A stretch of DNA of 64,000 bases from Pedobacter sp. PF22-3 (GCF_026239555.1 NZ_JAPIVP010000002.1:124001-188000); one strand, 5' to 3'. Positions 53,587-63,318 are shown, counted from the first letter of the stretch. The notes: generated by a model from the letters alone, not told the origin. Numbers and translations: made by a program.

Positions 53587-54036
53587 ATGAAAAAATCAAT
53601 AATTGTAGCTGCAGGTAGAAAAGATTATGAAAATCTGATTGCGGTTTGGGAAAGCTCGGTTAGGGCCACACACCATTTTCTTTCTGAAAAAGACGTTATC
53701 AAGTACCGCTCTTTGATTTTAAACGAATATTTTGATCAGGTACGGTTGTACGCTGTTAAGGTTGAAGAAGAGGTGATGGGTTTTTTAGGCATTAACAAGA
53801 AAACAATACAAATGCTTTTTATCCATCCACATGTAAGGGGAAAAGGACTAGGCAAAAGATTGATTGATTTTGCAAAAAAAGAACATGATGCCTATATGGT
53901 AGATGTAAATGAGCAAAATGAACAAGCAGTAGGTTTTTATGAAAAACTTGGTTTCGTAACCGTCGAACGGAGTGAAATAGATGCAGCAGGAAAACCTTTC
54001 CCCATACTTTCGATGGCATTACAGCGTAAAAATTAA
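53587..54036 (+). CDS. GNAT-family N-acetyltransferase
   Basis: 149 residues. The acetyl-CoA loop is HVRGKGLGKRLIDFAKKEH after LFIHP. The C-terminal FYEKLGFVTVERSEIDAAGKPFPILSMAL resembles YjaB/PhnO-like GNAT enzymes. Substrate unknown. Single-gene spacing on the left (243 bases); followed 30 bases later by a membrane protein gene. Confidence 0.88.
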   Translation: MKKSIIVAAGRKDYENLIAVWESSVRATHHFLSEKDVIKYRSLILNEYFDQVRLYAVKVEEEVMGFLGINKKTIQMLFIHPHVRGKGLGKRLIDFAKKEHDAYMVDVNEQNEQAVGFYEKLGFVTVERSEIDAAGKPFPILSMALQRKN

Positions 54037-54066
54037 TAATTGCTACCACTGATTTTTATCTACATC

Positions 54067-55062
54067 ATGCTCGAAAACATCACAGGCAAACTATTAATGG
54101 CAGTGGCAATTGGCGCCGCATTCGGACTATTTTACACGCTCTTGCTCAACATGCATGGCTTTACCAAAATCAAGTACAAACACGTAGCGATTGGCATTGG
54201 GACAGTTATCTTTCTCCTCGGGCTATACAGCTTTGAGGCCGCAGGTATTGCCTGTTTTATTATCGGCATCGGGATTTTTGTGCTTGCCATTGCCTTGATG
54301 GCAAGGGGCACTGCTGATTCGCTTAAAGCGCTATCTGCCAAATTCTCTTCAGGTAGCAAACCACAGAATACCGATGGGCTGCAATTAAACAAACCTGGTT
54401 TAAGCAATTATGTTGGTGTATTATTTCATCTTATGGTTATCATACTGATCTCGTTATCCATATTTACCTATTCGAATGACACAATCCTTAATCAGGAAAA
54501 AATGGATCGGTTAATTAGTGACGCTATCTTCCAGTTTACAAGTACCATTATGCTGATACTGTTAGGTATATTTAATCCTTTCGTATCCCCATCTGCTAAG
54601 TTATTAGCAATTGCTGACCGTGTAGACAGCATAAAATATCCTAAATTGTATCTCCTGCTTGCGGGTAAAAAATTCTGGATAATTTTCAAAACCCTTATTT
54701 GCCTCGCCATTATTGTTTACTTCATTTCTAAAGGCTATTTTAAACTATTGGCCTGGGATAATGCCACGCCATATATGAATGTTTATGTGTTGCTTATTGG
54801 CTTTTTCATCATAGTCAATCTGGCACAGATGATTCGTAGCCCCGAATATTTTTTTCAAAAAAATCTTTTCAGAATCACCATGTTGTTGCAGTCGGCCTTT
54901 ATCAGTATCTTTTTAAGTGCGATACTGGTATTTTCAACCCTATTTATTTCTTCGATTTTAGGCGTTGATATCAATAGATTGAAAGTAAGTTCGGAAACCA
55001 TCATTTTCCTCGGATTTAATATTATAATGTTTTATAATGAATTCAGGCTGGCAAGGGCATAA
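54067..55062 (+). CDS. Polytopic membrane protein of unknown function
   Basis: 331 residues from the ATG at 54067 (an earlier TTG at 54040 overlaps the GNAT end region). About eight hydrophobic helices, including LLMAVAIGAAFGLFYTLLL, HVAIGIGTVIFLLGLYSF and ITMLLQSAFISIFLSAILVFSTLF. Between helices 3 and 4 lies a polar loop (GTADSLKALSAKFSSGSKPQNTD). No family recognised. Confidence 0.65.
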   Translation: MLENITGKLLMAVAIGAAFGLFYTLLLNMHGFTKIKYKHVAIGIGTVIFLLGLYSFEAAGIACFIIGIGIFVLAIALMARGTADSLKALSAKFSSGSKPQNTDGLQLNKPGLSNYVGVLFHLMVIILISLSIFTYSNDTILNQEKMDRLISDAIFQFTSTIMLILLGIFNPFVSPSAKLLAIADRVDSIKYPKLYLLLAGKKFWIIFKTLICLAIIVYFISKGYFKLLAWDNATPYMNVYVLLIGFFIIVNLAQMIRSPEYFFQKNLFRITMLLQSAFISIFLSAILVFSTLFISSILGVDINRLKVSSETIIFLGFNIIMFYNEFRLARA

Positions 55063-55129
55063 TAACCTTCGTTTTTTTGTTATGCAAATGTGAGTTCAGT
55101 TTTTCATCGGATTTCTTATTGGTATCTGA

Positions 55130-55250
55130 TGTTACCACCTGACACCAGGTTGTTTTACTATAAAAATTGAATTACCAGCCAGACGGCAACATCTGACTGC
55201 GCCATAAACAAAAACTCAAATATTCGTCAGATAGTAAAATCTGACGACAC
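55130..55250. repeat. Cluster of short inverted repeats
   Basis: At least two hairpins occur: ACCTG..CAGGT near 55137-55150, and a perfect 9-bp pair TCGTCAGAT (55224-55232) / ATCTGACGA (55239-55247) with a 6-base loop. TCTGA-type words repeat several times. It lies between convergent genes and may terminate both, although no long T-run follows. Confidence 0.4.
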
Positions 55251-55255
55251 AAAAA

Positions 55256-56773
55256 TCAATACTTTAATGCAAAAGAAGAAAAATGAGCACCCTGACCGGC
55301 ACTCCCATTAAAATGAAGACCAATACGTGGGCTTCTATCCCATTGTGGTAAAAAATTGACTGCAATTTTTTCTTTAGCCGGCATATTTTGCCATTCCTGG
55401 TTTCCCTGCTTAAAAAATACCATTAGGCTTAAATCATCAGTGGTTTTCATTTTAAGCTCAAGCGGAAGTGTTACTGATACTTTCAGTTTTGAAAGCACTG
55501 TTCTGGCTTTATTTTCTACTTTCCAAAATTCTATTTCATTTCCAGATATGCCAATGCCAACAGCCGAGCCTGAATCCCCATAATACACTAAACCTTTTAG
55601 CGCATTATTGGTATTGGTTACGGTTGTAGTTGCTTCAAAAATTCCGGATACAGGCCTTATTGTCAATGCAATACCTGAAAGGTTATCTTTATTAATACTC
55701 CCAGATAAATGAAGCTGCCCGTTTTGTTGCGAAATTTTGGGCGTTGAGTTTCTAAAATCCCATTGCCAATTTTTATCTATTTGAGGCTTCGTGAACTTCA
55801 GTTTCAAATCCCGGTTAAGGGTTGGTCCTGATTGCTCCTTTAAAACAGGCCATCCGCCTTTCGATGACCAGCTCAATTGGGCCAACATACCCTGTCTGCC
55901 GGAGAAAACATTGGTCTTTTTATTATAAGCATGATAAAGATAATAATCTTTACCATCTGCTGCTTTTACGAATGTACCATGACCTGAACATTTCCAGTAT
56001 TCATTTTCCATTAACAGCGGGTTGGCAGCATAAAGTTCGTATGGTCCGGCAAAAGATGTTGATCTGGCCACCCTTACATTATAATCACACTGTACACCAC
56101 AACAGTTTCCAGCCGAATAAAACAGATAATAATAACCATCTTTTTTCAGGATGCTCTGACCTTCCAAACCAATCTTTTGATCGTCTTTAAGCAAAGAAAA
56201 AGGCTCTCTTTCTACTTTGAGCCCATTTTTGGTTAGTTTATAGGCTAAAATCTCAATTGGACGCTTATCCAAACCATAAGCTTTAAAGGTAATGTAACGC
56301 GTGTTGCCGTCGAGGTAAATAAAGGCATCAATGGCTTCTTTTCCATAATCAATAATAATACCCTGATCAACAAAGCCCCTATCGGGATATTTTGAGGTGG
56401 CTACTCCAATGCAAGAGATATTGTCCTTTTTCCTTCTTGCAGTGTAATATATGAAATAAGTTTTATCATGATAATCATACTCCGGTGCCCAGAAAGAACC
56501 CGAAGTCCATGCTGGTGCCTTCTCAAAAACATAACCTGTCTGTTTCCAGTTCAGCAGATCTTTTGAGCTGTATATCGGGAAATGAGGTGCCCACTCCGAA
56601 GATGTACCCACAGCATAATACTGGTTATTGGTCCGGATAATAGATGGATCGGCAAAATCTCCAGCAATTACCGGTTCGATTACTGTTTGTGCCAATGAAA
56701 TATTCATAATCAAGAGCAGTTTAGCGATTACTGCTAAGGATACATACCGCGAAAACTTCATTTTTTTCCTCAT
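55256..56773 (-). CDS. GH43-family glycosidase with C-terminal beta-sandwich domain
   Basis: About 505 residues from the ATG at 56773, with a signal peptide ending ISLAQ. The five-bladed GH43 domain has the base Asp in AGDFADPSIIRTNNQYYAVG, the blade motif FWAPEYDYHDKTYFIYYTA and the acid Glu in KIGLEGQSILKKDGYYYLFYSAG. A C-terminal domain (about 350-505) resembles a laminin-G/GH43_C2 sandwich. GH43 enzymes cleave arabinosides or xylosides. The frame runs further upstream into the repeat at 56805-56926, which I exclude. Last gene of the utilisation locus. Confidence 0.9.
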   Translation of the reverse strand: MRKKMKFSRYVSLAVIAKLLLIMNISLAQTVIEPVIAGDFADPSIIRTNNQYYAVGTSSEWAPHFPIYSSKDLLNWKQTGYVFEKAPAWTSGSFWAPEYDYHDKTYFIYYTARRKKDNISCIGVATSKYPDRGFVDQGIIIDYGKEAIDAFIYLDGNTRYITFKAYGLDKRPIEILAYKLTKNGLKVEREPFSLLKDDQKIGLEGQSILKKDGYYYLFYSAGNCCGVQCDYNVRVARSTSFAGPYELYAANPLLMENEYWKCSGHGTFVKAADGKDYYLYHAYNKKTNVFSGRQGMLAQLSWSSKGGWPVLKEQSGPTLNRDLKLKFTKPQIDKNWQWDFRNSTPKISQQNGQLHLSGSINKDNLSGIALTIRPVSGIFEATTTVTNTNNALKGLVYYGDSGSAVGIGISGNEIEFWKVENKARTVLSKLKVSVTLPLELKMKTTDDLSLMVFFKQGNQEWQNMPAKEKIAVNFLPQWDRSPRIGLHFNGSAGQGAHFSSFALKY

Positions 56774-56804
56774 CATTATTATTAATAGATCTTTGTAAAA
56801 AAAA

Positions 56805-56926
56805 TCGTCATTCTCAACTCGATTGGGAACCACGGAGTGCTCATGAATGCCTTTGTGAAACAAGGGAAACTTATGAATAATCGTAATGCAAGCGCTTTAA
56901 GATTCCCGCATGCGCGAGAATGACGA
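56805..56926. repeat. Dispersed intergenic inverted repeat, type A (copy 1)
   Basis: The ends TCGTCATTCTC (56805-56815) and GAGAATGACGA (56916-56926) are perfect inverted repeats. Inside are CGATTGGGAA and a GATTCCCGCATGCGCGAG segment shared with copy 2 at 58980-59051. It lies between two glycosidase genes. Confidence 0.75.
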
Positions 56927-56993
56927 CCACACTAGTAAATTCTGTCATTGATAGAGAAGAGCAGCACAGTCGAGATGACGATTTTACAGCATT

Positions 56994-58847
56994 TTATTTC
57001 TGCACCGGCACGTTAATTTGATATAATTTATCGTGCAAGGATTTCATCTGTTCTTCCGAGAATTTGATGTCTTTTCTATCGTAGGTCATCAGTCCGTTGG
57101 TTTCTACTTCCACATCGGTAGTCTGAGTGTAAACTCCGGCAGAAAGTCCTAATGGAATCAGTTGCTCCAAACGCTTGGTAAACTCGGCATATTTGTTAAA
57201 CAGGTCGGTTTTGTTTTTAAAGCTCTGATAACCCCAGTTATTCTTCTGTTGCCAAACATGGCCATCAATAGGCAGGCCGAGTCCACCAAATTCACCCAAC
57301 ACAAGGGCATAGTCTTTTCCAAAATAGTCAGGACTTGGCATGGCAGGATGTGGATAGTTATGCAGATCGATAATATCGCCTACCGGGTGGAAGTTACCGC
57401 CACTGGCTGTATTGACTAATCTTGATGGATCTTTTTCTTTGGTCCATTTGGCAATTTCTACGGTTTTAAACTGGCCCCAAGCCTCATTGAAAGGTGTCCA
57501 CACGACTATAGAAGGTACATTATAAAGTGCATCGATAATGGCGTTCCATTCTTTTTTGTAATAACCTTCTGATTCTGCAGTTCGCTTTTGATCCGAACCA
57601 TGGTCTAAAACACCCGGACGGTTTTCCCAGCCGTTACCTAAATCGCCACTTGGCATATCCTGCCAAACCAGCATTCCGGCTTTATCACAATAGTAATACC
57701 AACGGGCAGGTTCTACCTTAATGTGCTTCCTGATCATGTTGAAGCCCATTTCTTTTGTTTTATCTACATCGAATTTCAATGCGGCATCGGTCGGAGCGGT
57801 GTACAAACCATCCGGCCACCAACCCTGATCTAGCGGACCATACTGAAAAACAAATTCGTTATTCAATAACATGCGCTGGATGCCATTCTGGTCTTTACCC
57901 ATTGAGCTTTTACGCATGGCGAAATAACTTTTCACCTCATCTACCTTTTTGTTTTTTGCTAACAACTCTACTTTTAAATCGTATAAAAACGGGCTTTTAG
58001 GACTCCAAAGCTTTGGATTGGCGATTTTTAAGGTAATTACACCACTGCCATCACCGGTTTGTTCCGCAACTTTTGTAGTCCCATCCCAAGCCGAAACTTT
58101 TACCTGATCTCCTGAAGCAGCTCCTGTTAAAACTGGTGTAACAGCCAATGATTGCTGATCGATGTCAGGAGTTACCTTAATGTGACCGATATGTGATTTG
58201 TTTACCGCTTCGATCCATACTGTTTGCCAGATGCCGGTTACCGGCGTATACCAGATACCTTCAGGTTTTTTAACCTGTTTACCTCTTGGTTGAGGTCCTT
58301 CATCCGTAGGATCCCAAACTTCTACAGTTAAGGTCTGGTTCCCGCTTTTATTTAAAAATGGAGTGATGTTAAAACTAAAAGGATCAAAACCGCCTTCATG
58401 TTTCCCCACTTCTTTGCCGTTGATGCTAACCGTCGATCTCCAGTCCACAGCCCCGAAATGAAGCAAAATTTCTTTGCCTTTCATATTCGAAGGCACCGTA
58501 AATACAGTTTTATACCACAAGAGGCTATCTTTACCGACCGTTTTGCCCACACCTGAAAGTGCAGATTCTACAGCAAAAGGAACTAAAATTTTACCCTGGT
58601 TAATGGCCGGACGTTGCGATTTTTCAGAAATGGCATAATCCCAAAGGCCGTTCAGGTTTTTCCAGTTGCCCGTACGTGCTAACTGTGGGCGTGGATACTC
58701 AGGCAATACATTATTCGGGTTAACTTCCTGCGCCCACGGTGAGGAAATTTTCCCTTTTACCATCGACCATGATTTGTTTTGCTGCTGTGCAGAAAGGGAA
58801 AGTGAGAGCCCCAGCAGTGATAAGATAATAGATACTTTTTTATTCAT
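56994..58847 (-). CDS. GH2-family glycosidase (beta-galactosidase/glucuronidase type)
   Basis: 617 residues from the ATG at 58847, with a signal peptide ending SLSAQ. Domain order is GH2 sugar-binding jelly roll (LLHFGAVDWRSTVSINGKEVGKHEGGFDPF), Ig-like sandwich (GDQVKVSAWDGTTKVAEQ) and TIM barrel. The acid/base Glu lies in WTPFNEAWGQF and the nucleophile Glu in LVLGEFGGLGL. Substrate within GH2 is not certain. It is part of the utilisation locus, with dispersed repeats on both sides. Confidence 0.92.
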   Translation of the reverse strand: MNKKVSIILSLLGLSLSLSAQQQNKSWSMVKGKISSPWAQEVNPNNVLPEYPRPQLARTGNWKNLNGLWDYAISEKSQRPAINQGKILVPFAVESALSGVGKTVGKDSLLWYKTVFTVPSNMKGKEILLHFGAVDWRSTVSINGKEVGKHEGGFDPFSFNITPFLNKSGNQTLTVEVWDPTDEGPQPRGKQVKKPEGIWYTPVTGIWQTVWIEAVNKSHIGHIKVTPDIDQQSLAVTPVLTGAASGDQVKVSAWDGTTKVAEQTGDGSGVITLKIANPKLWSPKSPFLYDLKVELLAKNKKVDEVKSYFAMRKSSMGKDQNGIQRMLLNNEFVFQYGPLDQGWWPDGLYTAPTDAALKFDVDKTKEMGFNMIRKHIKVEPARWYYYCDKAGMLVWQDMPSGDLGNGWENRPGVLDHGSDQKRTAESEGYYKKEWNAIIDALYNVPSIVVWTPFNEAWGQFKTVEIAKWTKEKDPSRLVNTASGGNFHPVGDIIDLHNYPHPAMPSPDYFGKDYALVLGEFGGLGLPIDGHVWQQKNNWGYQSFKNKTDLFNKYAEFTKRLEQLIPLGLSAGVYTQTTDVEVETNGLMTYDRKDIKFSEEQMKSLHDKLYQINVPVQK

Positions 58848-58979
58848 TGGTTTAAATTTGAGTGTTGAGATTGGGTTTGGCAATGTTGTTGTTTAAGTAG
58901 GGAATAGTTTCCTGAGCGTTCATTTGTTTCGTAAAAATTAATATAAATTACTTTTTTTGAATTGATAGGCTGCGAGGAG

Positions 58980-59051
58980 TCGTCATTCCCAACCCGATTG
59001 GGAATCTTAATGCAATAAGTTGTAAGATTCCCGCCTACGCGAGAATGACGA
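58980..59051. repeat. Dispersed intergenic inverted repeat, type A (copy 2)
   Basis: Runs from TCGTCATTCCC to GAGAATGACGA. It contains an internal hairpin ATTCCCAACCCGATTGGGAAT (58984-59004) and AAGATTCCCGCCTACGCGAG near the right end. Closely related to the copy at 56805-56926 but shorter in the middle. Confidence 0.75.
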
Positions 59052-59107
59052 ACCGTTTAGTGAAACCTGTCTATGGCAGTCTGTAGAAGGACTTTTTTCA
59101 ACTAAGG

Positions 59108-59132
59108 TTCTTCGAATCCGCTCAGACTGACA
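59108..59132 (+). repeat. Spacer copy of the TTCGA-CGCTCAG repeat
   Basis: The core TTCGAATCCGCTCAGACTGA resembles the element translated inside the glycosyltransferase gene at 38397-38422. Here it is in its usual place, a non-coding spacer downstream of the GH5-like gene. Confidence 0.45.
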
Positions 59133-59173
59133 ATAATTTTTATAAAGTTCCTCTTCTGATCACCCTACTGATA

Positions 59174-60253
59174 CTATTTATTATTGAGTTTTTTGATCAG
59201 GTTAACCTCATCCTGGCGATATGGTGTACCATCGGGCTGAAAAATTTCGTGGAACCACTCAATCGGCTCAGATCCATCGGCCAGCGGGGTGTCCCAGGCG
59301 TATTTAGTATTGGTTTTACCTGCGGCGAAACCCCAGTTTATCGCGCCAACATTTTCTTCTTTTAACATTGGCAAAATATTAGCAAAACGGCTGTTTCGCG
59401 ATCTCGCCATATATTCAGTACAGATCAATGGCCGGCCACTGGCTTTTAACAGATCAATGGTTCTCTGGTGCCATTCTGGTGCTTCATAATTATGGTACGT
59501 TACAATATCCGAATTGGCCAGTTGTATGGCATTCAATTTTTCGAAACCCCAGCTCCACAAGCCGATTGAAATCGGTTGATCGGGATTAACGGAACGCGCC
59601 CAGCCAATGGTTTTGGTTAATAAAGGTATGGAGGCTTCCAACTTTCCGCTATTTCCAGGTTCATTATACAAGTCCCAAAGCAATATCCTTTTATCGTGGG
59701 CAAAATGGGTAAGCACGTCCTTTACATATTTTTCGAGTTCAGGGAAATTGGCTTCTTCTTTAAATGCCGGATCACCAGGATCCTGTAACCAGCCCGAATT
59801 ATGGATACCTGTTTTTGGTTCAGGTTGTTTGCCAATGGCTGAAGTTTTATTCCAGCAATCGTCAAAAAAAACAAACATTGGTTTAATACCATGTTTTTGG
59901 GTAATGGTTAAAAATTGATCCACTCTCTTTTTAAAACCCGCTGGATCCTGGCTCCAGGCCTTACTGAACAAGAATACACGTAACGTATTAAACCCGATTC
60001 CTTCGGCCCAACCGAGCTCTTTATCAATTAGATCGGGCGAAAAGGTATCTGCCTGCCACATTTCTAACTGGTTAATGGCATTAGCAGGAATGTAGTTTGC
60101 CCCTGTTAACCATTTATGTTCTTTGTACCAGGCATTGGCTTTTTCTACTGACCAAACCTTTGCAGGCTCGGTACTTTTTTTCGTTTTTTGCGCAAAGCCG
60201 TTGCTGATGCTTAGGCTCAGGATAGCAAATAGCGCATAGTTTTTTAAATTCAT
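59174..60253 (-). CDS. GH5-like glycosidase (clan GH-A)
   Basis: 359 residues with a signal peptide ending NGFAQ. TIM-barrel marks: LTGANYIPANAINQLEMW, GFNTLRVFLF, the acid/base Glu in LLWDLYNEPGNSG and the nucleophile Glu in PLICTEYMARSRNSR. This is the GH5/clan A pattern; similar proteins are often annotated as 1,4-beta-xylanase or cellulase-like, but substrate cannot be set from sequence. It follows the GH43 gene by 16 bases on the same strand. Confidence 0.85.
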   Translation of the reverse strand: MNLKNYALFAILSLSISNGFAQKTKKSTEPAKVWSVEKANAWYKEHKWLTGANYIPANAINQLEMWQADTFSPDLIDKELGWAEGIGFNTLRVFLFSKAWSQDPAGFKKRVDQFLTITQKHGIKPMFVFFDDCWNKTSAIGKQPEPKTGIHNSGWLQDPGDPAFKEEANFPELEKYVKDVLTHFAHDKRILLWDLYNEPGNSGKLEASIPLLTKTIGWARSVNPDQPISIGLWSWGFEKLNAIQLANSDIVTYHNYEAPEWHQRTIDLLKASGRPLICTEYMARSRNSRFANILPMLKEENVGAINWGFAAGKTNTKYAWDTPLADGSEPIEWFHEIFQPDGTPYRQDEVNLIKKLNNK

Positions 60254-60269
60254 ATCGGTATTTATCTGA

Positions 60270-61307
60270 TTATTTTTTGTTTCGGTTTGATGGTGATGTT
60301 AAGCTCTTCCCTACTTTTACCGGAGTTCCGAAATTTGGTGTTCCATCGCTATTCCAGGAGAACTTTTGAGCCCGGGGCGAGCGGAAACCTCCGCAGCCCT
60401 GGCCCGGTTTATCATTGGCGTGATATAGGATCCAATCTTCTTTGCCATCTGGCGATTTAAAAAATGAATTATGACCTGGTGCATAAACACTATTTTTTGG
60501 CGACTGTTGAAAAACAGGTTGATCGGCTTTCGTCCAGGATTTAGGATCTAGCAGGTTGCTTTTTACTGAAGCTGAAAGCATACCTAGCGCATAAAAATCT
60601 GTCCAGCAGCCACTAGCGGAATAAATGATGAAGATTTTATCGCCATGCACCAAAAACTGGGGTCCTTCGTTTACGTCAACATGTTCTCCTCCGCCTAAAT
60701 CCCCGTTTTTTTCCCAATCAAATTTTGGCGATGATATTTTTACACGTTGCCCGTCTACTGTCCAGGGATTTTTAAGCTTGGCAATGAAAATTTCCTGTTT
60801 ACCGTTTTTATCTCCCTCCCATCCCGACCAGATCATGTACAACTGACCTTTAAAATCAATCACATCGCCATCAATGGCCCATTTATCGGTAGGGTCAGCA
60901 ATCTTGCCTTTAAATATCCACTCCCCTTTCATTGGATCGGCTGAAGCATTTTCTAATACGTACATCCGATGGTTTTCGTTTCTTCCATCATCGGCAGCAA
61001 AATAGGCATACCATTTCCCTCTTAAAAACATCACCTCAGGTGCCCAGATTTCTTTACTGTACATCGCTTCGGTTGGTGCTTTCCAAATGGTTTTTCGCTC
61101 TGCATCTTTTAAACCATATAAGGTTTTGGTTTTCCAAAGGTCTACCCGGTTACCTGTGCTATGGGTATAATAGTAATAACCATCTTTATAATAACTATAT
61201 GGATCAGCGCCCGACGGCAACAAGGGGTTAGTAAATGTTTGTGCATTTAACCCTTCAATCAAGAAAAAGCATAATACAAACAATAATTTTATTTTCAATT
61301 TATTCAT
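60270..61307 (-). CDS. GH43-family glycosidase
   Basis: 345 residues from the ATG at 61307, with signal peptide MNKLKIKLLFVLCFFLIEG and cleavage near NAQ. Base Asp in LLPSGADPYSYYKDGYYYY; blade motif WAPEVMFLRGKWYAYFAADDG; acid Glu in HVDVNEGPQFLVHG. The frame stays open to 61430 and would overlap the upstream gene, but that part lacks a signal peptide and is excluded. It acts on arabinose- or xylose-containing chains by family. Confidence 0.9.
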   Translation of the reverse strand: MNKLKIKLLFVLCFFLIEGLNAQTFTNPLLPSGADPYSYYKDGYYYYTHSTGNRVDLWKTKTLYGLKDAERKTIWKAPTEAMYSKEIWAPEVMFLRGKWYAYFAADDGRNENHRMYVLENASADPMKGEWIFKGKIADPTDKWAIDGDVIDFKGQLYMIWSGWEGDKNGKQEIFIAKLKNPWTVDGQRVKISSPKFDWEKNGDLGGGEHVDVNEGPQFLVHGDKIFIIYSASGCWTDFYALGMLSASVKSNLLDPKSWTKADQPVFQQSPKNSVYAPGHNSFFKSPDGKEDWILYHANDKPGQGCGGFRSPRAQKFSWNSDGTPNFGTPVKVGKSLTSPSNRNKK

Positions 61308-61426
61308 TATTAAAGTTTTAGAACCGAAATTTTCTTTCCAGGCTGCTGCACTTTTTCCAGCTTTAAAAAAAGTGATTTCTTTTCTGAAACCCGCCTTCTT
61401 TTGTTTCAGTATTTCTACAAAAACAA

Positions 61427-62392
61427 TCAATTTGCGCCCTGCATTAAAAAGCGGAAACTTTCCGGATTTATCTGCATCTCATCAATACCGTCTTTATCTT
61501 TCACAAAAGCCGCTTTTATAATGGCTGTAGCTCTTGGCGACACTTTTTGATTGTTATGATGGGTATGGAATACATACTCCAAATTCCCGTTTTTATCGGT
61601 AAAAAAATCACCATGACCAGTACCGTTTATTTTTAATAATTTTTTACTGATGATCGGGTTGCCTGCATATTTTTTCCATGGTCCTGTTGGTGAGCTTGAA
61701 GTGGCATAACCCACCGCGTAGTCAGTATTTCTGAAATCGTTAGCTGAATAAAAAAGGTAATAGTGTTTATTTTTTTTAATTACAGTCGGACCTTCGGTTA
61801 CCGGCCAATCGGTTTTAGCCGTATTTTCCCAATTATCGATACCGGATAAACATAGCTTTGAAGTGTTTGGGATGACATCCGAAAAATCAGCCTTTAGTTC
61901 TGTTACAAAAATCCGGTTGCCATGATCAAGCTTCACATGATATAGATAATTTTTCCCATTGGTATCGGTAAAAACAAAAGGATCGATCTGTTTTCCAGTG
62001 CCTGAAATGGCCTTTAATGCTTCCTGTTTAAATGGACCCAATGGACTTTTACTCTGTGCAATGGCAATCTGTTCATCAGCGGTATACGCCATGTAATAAG
62101 TATTTCTCCTTTTAAATACCTGCGGGGCCCAAAAACCTTTGCTTCCAAAAGCATCGCCCTTTTTTAAAGCAAAACCATTATTTTCTGACTTTCTCTTCCA
62201 GTTTTTAAGATCTTTTGAAACATAAACCAAAAACCCTTGATCACTACTGGTACCATATAAATAATAAGTGCCTTTATCTACGAAAACCGTAGGATCGGCA
62301 AGGTAAAGGGTATCATTTAGCTGTTTTGCAACTATTTTTTCACTTATGAAACATAGTGAAAAACAGAAAAAAAGGGCGTAAATATATTTCAT
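61427..62392 (-). CDS. GH43-family glycosidase
   Basis: 321 residues from the ATG at 62392; signal peptide ending EKIVA. Base Asp in LYLADPTVFVDKGTYYLYG, blade motif FWAPQVFKRRNTYYMAYTA and acid Glu in WPVTEGPTVIKKNKHYYLFYS. Compact single-domain GH43. It is the first enzyme of the locus after the SusD/DUF3823 pair, separated by a spacer with a type B repeat. Confidence 0.9.
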   Translation of the reverse strand: MKYIYALFFCFSLCFISEKIVAKQLNDTLYLADPTVFVDKGTYYLYGTSSDQGFLVYVSKDLKNWKRKSENNGFALKKGDAFGSKGFWAPQVFKRRNTYYMAYTADEQIAIAQSKSPLGPFKQEALKAISGTGKQIDPFVFTDTNGKNYLYHVKLDHGNRIFVTELKADFSDVIPNTSKLCLSGIDNWENTAKTDWPVTEGPTVIKKNKHYYLFYSANDFRNTDYAVGYATSSSPTGPWKKYAGNPIISKKLLKINGTGHGDFFTDKNGNLEYVFHTHHNNQKVSPRATAIIKAAFVKDKDGIDEMQINPESFRFLMQGAN

Positions 62393-62463
62393 TGGCAATG
62401 TTTAACTAAAGATAGGTTGCTGATAAAAATTAAATTAAAAAATATGATATCGTTCCCAGGTTC

Positions 62464-62561
62464 TCGTCATTGCGAGAAGGCTTTTTCAGCCGACGAAGCA
62501 ATCTTTGTTGCGGAATCGCTAGCATGAAAGATTGCCTCGTCGTTCCTCCTCGCAATGACGA
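62464..62561. repeat. Dispersed intergenic inverted repeat, type B
   Basis: Ends TCGTCATTGCGAG (62464-62476) and CTCGCAATGACGA (62549-62561) are perfect 13-bp inverted repeats. Inside, GACGAAGCAATCTTTG and GAAAGATTGCCTCGTC form a second, imperfect pairing. This is the familiar CGTCATTGCGAGG type of intergenic repeat in Bacteroidota. It separates the binding-protein genes from the enzymes. Confidence 0.78.
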
Positions 62562-62604
62562 TTACTCTATTGGAGTCTGTCAATTCTAAATCATCATCCA
62601 GCCT

Positions 62605-63306
62605 TTAAAAAACTATTTTAGTTACCGGTGTAAAAATCAAATCGTCAACACCGGCAATTTTAACGCCTATCCTCGCAAAAACATAATTTTGAGTAGGTGT
62701 AATGCTCGGGATCGTTACACTCATGTTCAGGTTATTGAGGTCGGCAATGGCCGCTCCATTGATCTGCTGGGTAGCAACGTTATTGCTGCCATCTACAAAC
62801 TGTGTTTTGTTAATGTAAAGCGATACATTTTCAACATCCTTGCCGTCTGCATTGGTAATGATTTTCTCAAGTTTGCAGAAAGCATTTACTTTGCCCGCTG
62901 CAGCGGCAATTGTGGCGCCGCGAATCATGTAATAAGGCATTACCTCAATATCCATGGTTTTACTGCCGTTGATATTTACCGCAATGGTATCTTGTTTACC
63001 AGCAGCATTCTTTTTCCATAAAAAAGGTCCCTGGTTTGGTGAAAAAACCAGTTTATAATCTCCATTGAATAATTTGGCAGAATAGGTTCCATCCTGGCTC
63101 ACATTCACATTTAGTGCTGAATAGTTACCAAAACCCGACTGCCAGAGTTCGAAATTCACCTGACCATATTGAACGCTAATGGGTTCTCCCTTGTACACGA
63201 TCCGTCCGCTAAAGTCGGCTTCGGGTGCATCATAATTATCTTTTTTACAGGAAGCAAAAAGTACGGCAATAAGTGCCCCTATCATGAAATAAAATCTAAT
63301 TTTCAT
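62605..63306 (-). CDS. DUF3823 surface lipoprotein
   Basis: 233 residues. The lipoprotein signal ends in LFASC (Cys about 20). DUF3823 features follow: GRIVYKGEPISVQYGQVNFELWQSGFG and GTYSAKLFNGDYKLVFSPNQGPF. These proteins accompany SusC/SusD pairs and are thought to sit at the outer surface and help bind glycan. It starts 12 bases after the SusD stop on the same strand. Confidence 0.88.
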   Translation of the reverse strand: MKIRFYFMIGALIAVLFASCKKDNYDAPEADFSGRIVYKGEPISVQYGQVNFELWQSGFGNYSALNVNVSQDGTYSAKLFNGDYKLVFSPNQGPFLWKKNAAGKQDTIAVNINGSKTMDIEVMPYYMIRGATIAAAAGKVNAFCKLEKIITNADGKDVENVSLYINKTQFVDGSNNVATQQINGAAIADLNNLNMSVTIPSITPTQNYVFARIGVKIAGVDDLIFTPVTKIVF

Positions 63307-63318
63307 ATCTATATCTGC

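Noticed and set aside
56805..62561. Insertion sequences in the utilisation locus
   Set aside because: The repeats are only about 70-120 bases and contain no transposase frame; no target duplications could be recognised.
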